From positions 27,003,054 through 27,067,053 of the forward strand of contig OX326957.1 of the NCBI GenBank assembly GCA_946800325.1: a stretch of 64,000 nt of DNA, written 5' to 3'. Source of the stretch: Luzula sylvatica (Eukaryota; Streptophyta; Magnoliopsida; Poales; Juncaceae). Of this stretch, positions 23,298 to 34,680 are shown one piece after another. The notes under the pieces are model-generated. The model searched no databases. It was not told where the DNA came from and saw only the letters and a program-made list of their open reading frames with translations. Position 1 is the first letter of the stretch, and the number at the start of each line of letters is the position of its first letter. Position numbers and translations under genes: made by a program.

Positions 23298-24317
23298 CTA
23301 GCTGGTTTGATGATGCCACTGAAATCTCTCAAAATACAAATCTTTGCTTCGTTCTGATTTGAGCCTAGTAATTTCGAAAGGACCTATTTCATGAGAATTA
23401 ACTTGTTAGTCTCCAAACTAGTTCAATAATTCGCTCCGGAATTCAGAAGATTCATAGTTAAGATCGTCTCCAAACTTGAGATTCTAAAAATACTCAAAAA
23501 AATAAAACTGAAAATATACCGAAACTTTGCTCATGAAAGAGTTCCATAAGGTGGGTAAAGGCTTTCCTTGCACCACTTGGCATTCAGCTTCTACAAAGAG
23601 ATTTGTATATCTCACCTCTATTGTTGGCAGCTTCACATTTACTCTGTGCATTGAAATAAATGTATGGAAAGTAAATTATCTTTTCTGTTTAAACTAAAGC
23701 ATGAGTTAGTTAATAAATACACTAAATTACATATTATTTATATTGATTTTCCATTATATGAACAATTAATAGGGATTATGGACACATACAAGCTAAATTA
23801 ATATGTTAATTTTGTGCTACTTGTAGATTATGTGTTAATTAATATGTTAATTACATGTGTTAATTATAAATGATGATATCATTAATATAATGATGGTGAA
23901 ATATATAAGAGCAAAGTAAAATTTTCCATTTGATTTAGCACAAAACCTGTTAATCCTCTCCTTTTGCTTTTGCAAAAACCTCAAATTATCATTCTCTATA
24001 TGCTTGATCAAATTGTCGATAAAGAACCTCCTTTCGTTCACTCCTAGCTTCGTCATATCCATCATCATGTCTTCTCCTTCTTCATGTAGATAGAAAAAGG
24101 AGGTTCTAGGCCTAGTGAATGTAGGCATGCGATCTGTGAACTCCAACTCATCTTCTCTCTCTTCGCCACCCCGAATTGAAGTAGCAGAACTCGAGGTGGT
24201 TGCACAAACGTATGAGATGATCTTACGTATTTATTGATCTTTTCCTATTCTACTTCGTTGGACCCTCCTTGTGTTCTCTTTCATTTTCCACAATTTGAGT
24301 ACCAAGGTGACTTTCAA

Positions 24318-24325
24318 TATATATA
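24318..24325 (-). promoter_or_regulatory. Candidate TATA box of the PDR gene
   Basis: On the minus strand the sequence reads TGTCTATATATATTGAA. It lies about 190 bases upstream of the first usable in-frame ATG (24128) and about 34 bases upstream of another ATG at 24284 that soon meets an in-frame TAA. Position and composition suit a TATA box, but no transcript evidence is available. Confidence 0.4.
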
Positions 24326-24329
24326 GACA

Positions 24330-24988
24330 CCACCATTTTAAGAATGATTCCGTTTACCCAAAAAGTTCTAACCCATCCATATAAAACGGGTTTGATATGG
24401 CCACCCAAACTCAAAAAAATGTCATCGACGACGTGACAAGAGAGGTTTAAATGGATTGATTAATATTATTAATTAAATTAAATAACAATTTAAAATGAGT
24501 AAATGGAAAAGGTTCGGTAGTTTTCTATCCATTAGTATCAATGAGACCGAATTCACAATCTCTCACAACATATGATTTTTTGTGTCTCACACTCAATCAC
24601 TGAATCATGAGTCTATTGACAATTTAATTAATCATTTAATTGAATTGACATGTCAATTAACATGTATTAATATTAACATATTATAAATTATTACTGTGTT
24701 AATTAAACGTATCAATTAACATTTAATTGAATCAATTAAAAATACTAATTAATTCACTTAACCCTTTGTTGTCATGTCACCAAAGGTGTTTTTTAGGTTG
24801 GGAGGCATAGTATATTTCAAATTGCGATGTAACGGTTTATTGTGGTTGGACTGTAATATACATATGTTCACCGATATTACGTGATATTACGATAATATTG
24901 CGGCGCTATTTAAAAGGTTGCGGTATTGTATTTTAGAAATATTTATTGCGATTTGCGCTATGACGACGCAATTTATATATATATATAT
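24330..24988. other. Upstream flank of the PDR gene
   Basis: AT-rich, with many TTAATT words. No gene. It would include the distal promoter of the PDR gene; no specific element recognised. Confidence 0.4.
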
Positions 24989-25501
24989 GGGCTAGGTTCA
25001 ATGGCCAACACTCTTGTTTGGCCAACTCGGCCAACAACGTTTATTTCTCAAATTATACAAATGAAAATTAAATTTTAACCGTATAGATGTAATCTATATC
25101 ATTTAGATATGTTGTAGAACAAATTTTGTTTCGTTTGCATTTTTCTATCTAACAAAATCGATAATCTATTTTCACAACCGTCTATTTCGGTATTTTTTTG
25201 GATTTCGATGAAAGAAAAGTCGAAACATTGTAAAAATTAATCTAAAGTCTATCTATATAATTTAAATTAAATCCAATGAAAAAAATTCGAATTTTAAAAT
25301 TGATTTCATGATGAATCATGTCGTAAATATTGTCATCCGTCAATATCTTTACGTATCATGATGTAGATGATAAAAATATTTAATTTTCATGAAATTAAAT
25401 CTATAACATGGTTGAATTTTTATTTTCATGTATATATTATGCGAAATAAACGTTGTTGGCCGAGTTGGTCAAACAAGAGTGTTGGCCATTGAACCTAGCC
25501 C
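24989..25501. mobile_element. Foldback MITE with 59-bp terminal repeats
   Basis: Begins GGGCTAGGTTCAATGGCCAA and ends with its inverted copy TTGGCCATTGAACCTAGCCC. The inverted match continues for about 59 bp to GTTTATTTC with one mismatch or so. It sits inside a TA run; a 9-bp TATATATAT on both sides would fit a Mutator-type duplication but cannot be proven in a repeat. The 513-bp body has no coding frame. Confidence 0.85.
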
Positions 25502-25856
25502 TATATATATAATGTCATGAAATTAATAAATTATTAATATCTAATTAACATTCATGTCAATTAATATTTCTTAATTAATATCAATTAATTATTAATTATG
25601 TATTCTTCGTTAATTACCATGTTAATTAAGTGTATTTCATTGGGATACGGGATACAAATGATGTGGTGAAAATATATGGTGCAAAGTAAAAAAAATTGTT
25701 TAAAAATCACGAACGGACATTCAGGTGGATAGACACGTCACACGCGGATGCAAATCTCGTGCATTGGCTTGATCCGAAGAACATTGCCGTGATCTAAAGA
25801 AAGACACGAGATGAAACTCTCAGTAGGAATCATGAAGGCGTGGGTATTAGTACCGG

Positions 25857-25900
25857 GAGGGAGGGAGGGAGGGAGGGAGGGGGAGAGGGGGGCAAGGAAT
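25857..25900. repeat. GGGA microsatellite
   Basis: About eight GGGA/GGAG units in tandem, followed by a run of G and GA. Confidence 0.9.
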
Positions 25901-26164
25901 TTTATATCATGTTATGGTACGTAATGTATTTTCCTTGCAAAACACTAATCATCTCTCGTTTTTTATTTTGGGTAAATGGAAAATGAGTGTGGGGAAAACC
26001 CACCTCATAATAGTTCAAAATAAAAAAAATGCCCAATCAAATTATTGGTAAGCCCACTAACTTTTTTAAATACATTTCAAATCACTTCTTTTACTTTAAG
26101 ATTGTTAATTATTAAAGCCTCTTTTACTTTATTTTGTTTTTTGTATTGTTGCTTTTTCTGAATA

Positions 26165-26725
26165 AAAGTAGGGGTGTAAAACGATTAGGATCCGATCCGG
26201 TTCGGACAGGGGGCGTACCGGGTTTGTATTTATATATATTTTCGATACAAATTCGCATACGGAACAATTCGGATCCGGATACAATTCAGATATTTAACAT
26301 ATACCGTTAGGGTTTAGATATCGTCATATACAAATACATATACTGATTTTTTATCGGATATTAAAACGCATAATATTAGATCATAACGTAATATATTTTT
26401 TAATCATATATAAATATTTTGCAACTTGAACAATCTAAAGTATTATATTTAAACGTAATTTTATAATTGCGACATTTATAATTACGGCTTCATAAATAAT
26501 TAATTATATATGTTTTTCGAACTTATATGAAATATGATTCATAAAAAATATAATGTCCAGATCTGCATCCCTATCCAAATTCAAGTATCGGATAAAAGAA
26601 ATATCCGGATCTGGATTCGACCGTAAAATCAATACTGAATTCTAATCCGAACAAAAATATCTGGATCCAGATACGATCACATTCGGATACGATTCAGTTC
26701 ACTTCGGAAAAGATTTTGATTTAAT
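26165..26725. repeat. GGATCCGG/ATCCGGAT-rich repeat, probable hAT MITE
   Basis: Begins TAGGGGTGTAAAACGA, a hAT-like terminus. It contains many CGGATCC/ATCCGGAT words near both ends with an AT-rich centre. A related start, TAGGGATGTCAATGG, opens a similar repeat at about 27652-27795. Target duplications were not found. Confidence 0.5.
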
Positions 26726-27039
26726 TTCCAAATATGTGTCTATGCTCACAACAAAATTTCTATTTTTCAAAAAATTAATAAAAATGCAAAAATTGAAGCC
26801 TAAAATATCCCAAAAAATATCATTCATCATGTTTTCCCCAAAATGCTAAAATGCATGTCTAAAACGAGCAAAATACTTAAATTTTATGTTTTTTTCTCAA
26901 AAACACTTCGTTATTGAAGACTGACACTTGCAAATTTTTATTTTTTCAGAAATTATGGAAAAAAAAATGCAAGAACCAAAAGTTGATTTTTTTCTAACAA
27001 TTTTCAAAATTGATGTCCAAAATAACCAAAAATTGACAT

Positions 27040-27375
27040 GTCCAACTTGTTCCTTCCGAGATTGCTTTCGCTATCGTTACCGACGGCGGTGCTTTCTTTC
27101 CATTGAAGATTCTCGCATTGCGTTCTTTTCAAATATTTCATATTGTGACAAGAAAGAAAGAATTGAGTTTTGTCTTGTCCTCCGATCTTCGAGTGGCTCT
27201 ATTAATTAGCCAAAAGTCGACTATTGTTTTCTTTGTTTCCAAGGTGAAACCGAGGTAGGCCGAGATCCCCCCTCCAAATCCTTTTTGCGTATGGACACGC
27301 TATCAATAGATGAGTCGTTTTCACTTGCGTACTGCAATTCTTATATCCTTCGACATTCAAGAAATCGATTTTTAA
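27040..27375 (-). pseudogene. LINE ORF2 C-terminal fragment, decayed
   Basis: On the minus strand the stretch resembles the zf-RVT region and end of ORF2 of the LINE at 13.9-14.3 kb. There is a Cys-rich block corresponding to GYKNCSTQ followed by a TTHLLIACPYAKRIW-like helix, then an FACHNEN-like part and an AIAKAISEG-like end. Frames are broken. No poly(A) or duplication could be assigned. Confidence 0.6.
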
Positions 27376-27651
27376 ATATTAATTAGGAATTGTCAATCCA
27401 AATGAATGTTAGTTATCGTGTTAATTAAGTGGATTAACTCTAATATGAGAATATTTTGTTGAAATCTGGTGACACCATATATCTCCTCAATATATATTCA
27501 TGATATGTTTATGTGGAATAATATTAGGCATCTAGATTTTTCACCTATAATTCACGTAGATATACGGATGACATTCTAATTTCGCAACATTTAAAATTTT
27601 GTTTCTTTTTTAAAATTTAATATGAATACACTATAATTTAACATATATGTA

Positions 27652-27800
27652 GGGATGTCAATGGTGTGGATATTGCCCGAACCGACCCGAACCGTATCCG
27701 AAGAAATATCCGGATTCGAAAAAAATATCCGGATCCGAGCGGATCCGGATATGGATCTGGTTGCTAATTTTAGGATCCAGAACCGGATCTGGTTGCTAAT
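27652..27800. repeat. Second GGATCCGG-type repeat fragment
   Basis: Starts TAGGGATGTCAATGG and has ATATCCGGATCCGAGCGGAT-type words like the repeat at 26.2-26.7 kb, so probably a truncated relative. Confidence 0.45.
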
Positions 27801-28015
27801 TTTAGTTTCAATTCAATCAAGTACTTTAATTTTGATTCTTCGTTTCATCAAAATCATAAAAAAGAGTATACCTTGCTCATTGGTCTCATGTCTCCTGGAG
27901 ATGAGCATCTCAGTTTTCGCACATCCATGACAGATTAGTAATAGGATTTTGGCACTTCCGTTTCATGACAACTTATGTTGCCTTCTACTAGTTACACATG
28001 TGCATGTCATATTAG

Positions 28016-30037
28016 TATAATGAAGAAATAAACAACGCCATTAGTCAAACAAAATCAAGAAAAGCAACGGGACCGGATGGATTACCGGCCGAATATATAA
28101 AGAAATTTTGGAACACAATAAAATCGGATTTCAAAAAAATGTTCGAACACTTCCAAGAAAACAAATTAGACCTTTGGAGGATTAACCAAGCAAACATCAC
28201 CCTAGTGCCAAAGATAAAGGGAGCGATGAAAATAGAAGATTTTCGACCGATAAGCGTAATAAATGCGCCGATCAAAATAATTACGAAAATTTTGGCCGAA
28301 AGACTAGGCCCTCTAATGGAGAAACTAACTCACAAAAATCAATCGGCGTTTTTAAAAGGTCGATCCTCTACGGACTCGTACCTTGTAGCTTGCGAGTATT
28401 TGAATTATTTCAAAAAGAACAAAATACCAATCGTGGTAATGAAAATAGATATTAAGAAAGCGTTTGACAATGTCTCTTGGGACTTCTTAATAAAGCTACT
28501 AGAGACAAGAGGATTCTCAAGTAAATGGGTATCATGGATAAAAAACCTACTTATTTCCTCATCCTCCGCAATCAAGGTAAACGGAAAAATATCTCCATAT
28601 TTCTTTCACCAAAAAGGGCTAAGGCAAGGTGACCCACTATCCCCTTTGTTATTCAACATGGCAATTGATCTTCTACAAGATATAGTAGAAAAAATCAAAC
28701 CATTATTGTCATCATCGTCTCAAATAAAAACACAACTACTACAATATGCGGACGATACACTACTTATGGTAGAGGCCGACCCGAAAAACCTCAAAATAAT
28801 ATCAAAGGCAATTGATATATTCACCGAAATAACGGGTTTGCAAATAAATTGGAACAAAACAAGTTTCTCAACGATAAATATCCCTAACCACTTAATGCAA
28901 ACCATTGCCGACATAGTCAAATGTCAAAAGAAAGAGCTACCAATCAAATATCTCGGACTCCCCTTAGCCTCCTCAAAACCGAAAAAAATTGTATTCCTAC
29001 CTTTAATTAAAAAGATACAAGATAAAGTAGCTTCGTGGAAAGGAAAACTTTTATCGATGGGGGGTAGACTAACGTTGGCTCAAGCTACCCTACAATCGAT
29101 CCCTACACATCATATGCAAGTGCTAAAATTACCGAAGTGGGTAAGTAACGAAATAAATAAAGCAATAAGAGGTTTTCTTTGGAAAGGAACGAATAAATGC
29201 AATCCGGGAAATTGTTTGGTAAATTGGGAGAGAGTGACCTTACCAAAACAAAATGGAGGTTTGGGATTGGCGAACCTAACCACAAAAAATGAAACACTAA
29301 TGATGAAATGTCTATGGAAAATAGACAAAGAAAAAGAAAACTTATGGTCATCCACCATAAAAGACATTTACGGAATTGAACATACGAAAGATCTAGAAGA
29401 AATCCCAACGACCAAAAAGTCAAATTTTATGAAAGATCTAACAAAATTAATAGAAATATATAGGACTTCCGTTCAAACAAACGAAGATGATAATAACGAT
29501 ATCGTATACAAATGGTCAAAAACGGGGAAGTATACGTCGAAAACAATGTACTCTTTTCTAATAAACCCGGGTGTAAGAGTACAATGGAGCAACTACCTAT
29601 GGAAAATGAAAATCCCGCCTAAAGTAAAAACTTTCATTTGGTTAGCTATACTACAAAGATTAAATACGTCCGACATCCTTACGAAAAAAGGATGGCCAAA
29701 CCAACAAAATTGCCATCTATGCTCAACACAAGTTGAGACGGCCGATCACCTATTAACCGAATGTCCATACACCATTCAAGTTTGGAGAATAGTGGAAAGA
29801 ACATTGAATACACGATCACAATTCACGCCAACACAAGGTATACAAACATCTTGGGCGACAAATCGGTTAAAAGTGGAGAAAGAAACGAGAAAAGAATGGG
29901 ACAAGATTTGGGCGGCAATATTATGGTCAATATGGAAAGAAAGAAATTCGCGCATATTCCGAAACCAAACAAATCCCCCGACTGTGACGGCAAGAAAGGT
30001 GATGGAAGAATTAGAAATATGGGCGGGTACATCATAG
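28016..30037 (+). CDS. LINE ORF2 fragment: reverse transcriptase and zf-RVT, uninterrupted
   Basis: The frame is open for about 673 codons with no stop or frameshift; the first in-frame ATG is at 28139. It shows ATGPDGLPAEYIKKFW, LVPKIKGAMKIEDFRPISVI, KIDIKKAFDNVSWDFL, KGLRQGDPLSPLLFNM and catalytic LQYADDTLLM. Later come LPIKYLGLPLASSKPKK, GGRLTLAQATLQSIPTHHMQ, NGGLGLANL, the Cys/His block CHLCSTQVETADHLLTECPY, and the terminal IWKERNSRIFRNQ. The endonuclease and ORF1 are missing, so it cannot move by itself. The intact frame suggests a fairly recent insertion. It belongs to a different subfamily from the LINE at 13.7-16.6 kb. Confidence 0.92.
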   Translation, partial: YNEEINNAISQTKSRKATGPDGLPAEYIKKFWNTIKSDFKKMFEHFQENKLDLWRINQANITLVPKIKGAMKIEDFRPISVINAPIKIITKILAERLGPLMEKLTHKNQSAFLKGRSSTDSYLVACEYLNYFKKNKIPIVVMKIDIKKAFDNVSWDFLIKLLETRGFSSKWVSWIKNLLISSSSAIKVNGKISPYFFHQKGLRQGDPLSPLLFNMAIDLLQDIVEKIKPLLSSSSQIKTQLLQYADDTLLMVEADPKNLKIISKAIDIFTEITGLQINWNKTSFSTINIPNHLMQTIADIVKCQKKELPIKYLGLPLASSKPKKIVFLPLIKKIQDKVASWKGKLLSMGGRLTLAQATLQSIPTHHMQVLKLPKWVSNEINKAIRGFLWKGTNKCNPGNCLVNWERVTLPKQNGGLGLANLTTKNETLMMKCLWKIDKEKENLWSSTIKDIYGIEHTKDLEEIPTTKKSNFMKDLTKLIEIYRTSVQTNEDDNNDIVYKWSKTGKYTSKTMYSFLINPGVRVQWSNYLWKMKIPPKVKTFIWLAILQRLNTSDILTKKGWPNQQNCHLCSTQVETADHLLTECPYTIQVWRIVERTLNTRSQFTPTQGIQTSWATNRLKVEKETRKEWDKIWAAILWSIWKERNSRIFRNQTNPPTVTARKVMEELEIWAGTS

Positions 30038-30151
30038 GTAGTGCGGATATAAAATTTATTGGGTTAGATTTTACTTTTCCAAACACATTGTAAATATTTT
30101 CTTACATTTAAAATAGACCGAATACCGATTTGGTATTCCTTCAAAAAAAAA
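28016..30151 (+). mobile_element. L1-type LINE, 5'-truncated
   Basis: Carries an open ORF2 remnant, a short 3' UTR with the hairpin GAATACCGATTTGGTATTC (30120-30138), CTTCA and poly(A) ending at 30151. The 5' end is truncated inside ORF2, before the reverse transcriptase palm. Only a weak 6-bp CATATT could be a target duplication (just before 28016 and at 30152). It abuts the left arm of the Mutator-like element. Confidence 0.88.
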
Positions 30152-30760
30152 CATATTTATCCCTCACAAATTAAAAATATCATATTTATCCCTAGTAAAC
30201 CATGTTAGTTTCAAATTTATCCAAAATTTAAAATTTTATTAAATTTAACAAAAAAATCATAACAATTGACTATTTTACCCCTTAATTAACCCTCAATCCA
30301 TCAAACTAGTTGAAACCCTAAACCCGATAAACATCAAATGGATTCAAACTCATACCGATAACATATGAACCCCTAAACCAATCTCTATCTCCATAAGATC
30401 TCCATTCTCCTCTTTTCATACGAAGAAGCTACGAAAAGAAGAAGCTCTATATGAGCGATATCTTCAGCTGGCGAAGATGGCTCTCTAGCAAGGTGTTCTG
30501 GAGAGGCGGTAGAGAGAAGTCACCGGAAACCCTAGCCACCAGATCGACACGAGAACCTAACGACATCTATACAAGAAGCAACTCTTGAAACCCTAAACTC
30601 AAGAGACGTCCGCCAAGAATGGAGCGCCATACTGAAGACCCCAAGAAGCGGGCAATATCTTCATCAAGTAAGTTAATTTATTCATCAATTGATTCTTTTT
30701 TCGACCATAATCAATTATGATTTTTTAACATTAAATAATTGTGATAAATTGTTGAATTAG

Positions 30761-32389
30761 GGTCGCAATTAGGTTCCAATTTTCTGAACTTTTCTGATTA
30801 CAACAGTTTTTTTGCAATTAGGGTTGCAATTAGGACAATTAGGGTTCCAACTGTTTTTTATTGTGTGTTTTTATATTTTTTCAGTTTTTTTTTTGCAGAG
30901 TTTTTGAGCAGGTTTTTTTTTTTTTTTTTTTGCGGCTGTTTTATTTTGCATGGATACGCGTGGTTTTTTTAATTTCAAATTTTGATTTGATTATTATTTA
31001 TTATTAGAATTAGAATATATAATTACTTTTTTGTATTTGGTTAGATGGATGGTTTCTACTAGAGAGGCCGTACGTAAAATCTGGTCCTCGAGTGTCCTGG
31101 CAAGCTCGACGGCAAAATCGAGTCAGAAACGCCTCCTTCCAAGTGAGTGCAACCATTTTATTACACAATATCTTTTTTTCTTCCTTAATATATTGTTTTA
31201 CATTTGTATTTATGCTTGATAATTTTAAGGTATGTACCGCAAAGATGAAGTGATTGGCGTGGATTTTGGTGGTCCGGATTTGGAGAAAATTACAGCGGCA
31301 TCCAACATTTGGTGAAGTGATCATGTGTTGTCGGTGAAGTGATCATGTGTTATGTATTGCAATTTCTATGTGATGTGTATTTTGTGTCTGTAATTTGTAC
31401 GAGTAATCTGTATGTATGTGTCTGTGTTGCGTATTGTTATTGGGCGTGTGTGTGTCTGGGGGGAATGTATGTCGTGTCTATGATGTGTGTATGTGATGTA
31501 TGTGTACTTGTGTGTGCCTGGTTGTATGTATGTGATACAGTGTTTGGGGTTTATGTATAAATATATTAATTTTGTATTAAATGTATAATTATGAACAGTG
31601 GATATCTGTTTTATTGGTTACACGCATCACAATTCAAGACCTTGACAAAACTTTATTGGAAAAGTAAACACCGAATTAAACTTCGTTTGATTTAACAAAA
31701 AACTAAGAATGATTATAAAATCACAAACTCCATAATAATAAAAAAAGTTCAGGACATATATCTTGCACCTACAAACTAATTGTCATTCAACGACAACAAA
31801 AATATTTATGCATTTCAAACGAACTCGTATACATTTAACTTGAATTGATATAGTAATTCCCAAATACATCATTTCATGCACATACACATATTGAAGCTCC
31901 AATTCGAGTCCTTTAATCATATTTTATCCTAAACCCTAAACCTAACAACACATCGATTATATTCAAGTTCTCACTCCAACGCCAAGCAAATGCTGTATAC
32001 GTATGTGGTGCCGGACTGCCGGTTCCATAATTACCTTCGCTCTACACCCAAAATGGCATAAAAATATTAGAAGATGTATATATTTTTATTTTTTCTATCA
32101 AGTCCATAAAAAAAAGATTAAAAAATGTAACTAGTTGATACGATGCAAATATCTTCCACTGAATTAATAATGTTCTCAACTGTTATGAATTAATTAGAAT
32201 ATAAATGATTGAAATAAATATAAAAATTGGCAATTTATACTCATATCAGGCTTTCATACTTAAATAAATATGCATATGACAATTATAAATATGAAAATTG
32301 ACAATTTGACCTGGAAATAATACCTAATTACGAGTTAAAAATCCTTAATTCACTTATAAACACATAATTCAGTCAAGAAACATACTATT
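30761..32389. other. Interior of the Mutator-like element
   Basis: No protein recognised. A less AT-rich block at about 31043-31139, with REAVRKIWSSSVLASSTAKS-like reading and an AAGTGAGT donor-like end, could be an exon of a captured gene. It would be followed by 31228-31314 (reading GMYRKDEVIGVDFGG before a stop). A T/G-rich stretch at 31340-31560 then resembles a 3' UTR. The remainder is AT-rich. This gene-like structure is only tentative. Confidence 0.3.
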
Positions 32390-32624
32390 TTCGGTAAAAA
32401 AAAAATCAATTATTTATTGTTAAAAAAATCATAATTGATTATGATAGAAGGAAGAATCAATTGAGGAATAAATTAACTCACTTGATGAAGATATTGCCTG
32501 CTCTTTGGGGTCCATTTGATGAACGAAGTGAAGTTTAATTAAATATGCCGCTCGATTCTTGGCGAACGTTTCTTGAGTTTAGGGTTTTGAGAGTTCCTTC
32601 ACTACAACATATACACTGTTTTGG

Positions 32625-32945
32625 TACGGGCAAAAACCGTCCCAATAAGGTCCAAAACCGTCCCAATAATCATTTTGTTACGGTAGACCGTCCCAAACGT
32701 CCCGTACCAACAGTGGGCGTACCTGTCAGCTACGGGCCGTCCCAATAAGCATTTTGGTACGGGGATTTTTGGGACGGGCCGTCCCAAATTGATGGTTGAC
32801 GTGACAGTGTTCAGAGTTGTACATGTCAGGGTTTTTGGTACGGGCCGTCCCAAAAAGGTCTTCGAGTTGCTACGGGCCGTCCCAAAATCTAATTTATTAA
32901 TTATACTTGATGGTTTCCTACGGGCCGTCCCAAAAGGGTACTTGC
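32625..32945. repeat. CACTA subterminal repeat array (GGGCCGTCCCAA)
   Basis: Around ten copies of a 12-16-bp word, GGTACGGGCCGTCCCAA or its variants (ACCGTCCCAATAA, GGGACGGGCCG), spaced irregularly. This is the usual arrangement of transposase-binding sites near CACTA ends. Confidence 0.75.
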
Positions 32946-32969
32946 CGCCACGTGTCAACAGTTCGTAAT

Positions 32970-33545
<576 letters not shown>

Positions 33546-33714
33546 TTAGAAAATTACGAACATATAAAGAAAACAAACGAACAAACACAAACAAAAAATC
33601 CCAACAATTCGACAGACACAACGCAAACTACAATTCGACCAACACAAACCACAATTCGACATACACAAACCACAAACATAAATCCCTTACAAACACAAAT
33701 CTCTCACAAACTTA

Positions 33715-34160
33715 CTACAAACGGAGGTCATCTTCATCATCAGGCGGCGCGAAGAACGGATTCGTAATCATGTCCTAAACAAAACAAAAAAACAGTTTCG
33801 ATGAACTATATATATATATATATATATATACTATAATAATTTATTATTTATGTATATACTTACATTCCAATTCTGTGGCTTGGATGAGGGGATAGGACGA
33901 TACATCCTCTGCGACGACGACGGTTGTCGCCTCTGCGACGAGGACGTCGGTTGTTGCGGTCTCTGCAACCCCATCGGCGAATGAGGTGACCTCACCAGAG
34001 TCTGCAATTCCGTATTCACGGAGTAGTTCGTCCGTTGCGACCCGTAGATCGGTCCCGATCCGGATCCTTCTCCCCGGCCCGATCCTTCGCCCCTGCCAAA
34101 TCCGTCGCCGCATCCGAGATTGATGCCTGATCCTGCCGGAGATGTGCCGGATCCTTGCCC
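33715..34160 (-). pseudogene. C-terminal exons of a CACTA-type element gene
   Basis: Two exons on the minus strand, 33864-34160 (297 nt, phase 0) and 33715-33774 (60 nt), joined by a GT-AG intron (donor AATTGGAAT/GTAAG, acceptor TTTAG). The first encodes a Gly-Arg-Ser-rich segment (GFGRGEGSGRGEGSGSG) and a Gln/Ser-rich segment (RPQQPTSSSQRRQPSSSQR). The second encodes MITNPFFAPPDDEDDLRL before TAG. Position inside a CACTA fragment and the low-complexity acidic tail fit the last exons of a TnpA/transposase-type gene; no catalytic domain is present. The upstream exons are lost where the element was truncated. Identification is by context. Confidence 0.5.
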
Positions 34161-34680
34161 CTTCAAAAACGAAAGAAATATTAGAAAGTAATTAGCACTA
34201 AAAATATTTCGAATTAAAACCTACTTACATGGTGACGTCCCTGCTGGTAAGCTTCTTGGTTTTGTATGGATTTCGTTAGGTTTTCGTGCAGATTTGGGGG
34301 CTAGGGTTTCCGGTGGCTTCTCTCTTTCGCCTCTCCAGACCACCTTACTAGAGCGTCATCTTCTCCAGCCAGAAGAGATCGCCTCACATGAGCTTCTTCG
34401 TAGCTTCTTGGTATGAAGAGAGGAGAATGATGATCGTACGGAGATAGAGATTGGTTTAGGGGTTCATATGTTATCGGGTATGAGTTTGAATTATTTTGAT
34501 GTTTTCGGGTTTAGGGTTTGAACAAGTTTAATGGATTGAGGGTTAATTAAGGGGTAAAATAGTCAATTGTTATGATTTTTATGTTAAATTTAGTTAAATT
34601 ATAAATTTTGGATAAATTTGATACAAACATGATTTAGTAAGGACAAATATGATATTTTTAATTTGTGAGGGATAAATATG

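Larger units (their letters stand above)
3684..24128 (-). pseudogene. PDR-type ABCG transporter, full-size, 24 exons, disrupted
   Basis: The family exports lipophilic compounds, terpenoids and hormones across the plasma membrane in the order NBD1-TMD1-NBD2-TMD2. Exons on the minus strand: 23947-24128, 23520-23643, 23298-23353, 23091-23178, 19362-19521, 19192-19268, 18530-18583, 18365-18455, 17840-18139, 17393-17674, 16651-16964, 13230-13390, 12891-12997, 12757-12781 plus 11555-11697 (split exon 14), 10377-10489, 10215-10288, 9819-10151, 9133-9423, 8973-9056, 8725-8858, 8240-8467, 7964-8135, 7195-7449, 3684-3950. Exon phases agree throughout except at the two frameshifted exons. The sum is about 4101 nt (about 1366 codons), close to the usual 1400-1450 residues. 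Lesions: a 1059-bp insertion inside exon 14, a frameshift in exon 9 at about 18023, a frameshift in exon 15 at 10451-10456, and an N-terminal frame without a good ATG. Introns are swollen by transposons. It looks closest to PDR3-like proteins, but the orthologue is not determined. Confidence 0.92.
17840..24128 (-). pseudogene. PDR exons 1-9: N-terminus and first nucleotide-binding domain
   Basis: Exon 1 carries the PDR N-terminal helix region (MTKLGVNERRFFIDNLIKH, then ENDN). Exon 2 has the [10 protein letters not shown] motif. Exons 3-4 give GIIKPAR and Walker [10 protein letters not shown]. Exon 5 has the Q-loop AYISQYDLH and TVRE. Exon 8 has the signature [12 protein letters not shown]. 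Exon 9 has Walker B ALFMDE followed by STGLDSST, then SLLQPAPET. Intron 3 uses a GC donor. Exon 9 holds a 2-base deletion: after FAHIT the frame is lost at about 18023 and resumes, two bases out, at TVVVSLLQ. Intron 4 (19522-23090, 3.57 kb) holds two LINE fragments and a hAT-like repeat. Everything but the frameshift matches a normal NBD1. Confidence 0.88.

Noticed and set aside
3684..24128. Separate small minus-strand ABC-transporter genes, or a bacterial-type operon
   Set aside because: The pieces are exons: each is bounded by splice sites in matching phase and together they follow the order of one PDR protein.
24144..24146. TTG start for the PDR protein
   Set aside because: Plant nuclear genes rarely start at TTG; the frame simply continues upstream, and the first in-frame ATG is at 24128.
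31339..31560. Cys/Val-rich frame of 73 codons
   Set aside because: It is translated from a T/G-rich low-complexity stretch, with no conserved motif.
32625..32945. Regularly recurring GGGCCGTCCCAA words resembling a CRISPR array
   Set aside because: Spacing is irregular, copies occur in both orientations, and they start at a CACTACAA terminus; they are CACTA subterminal repeats in a plant genome.
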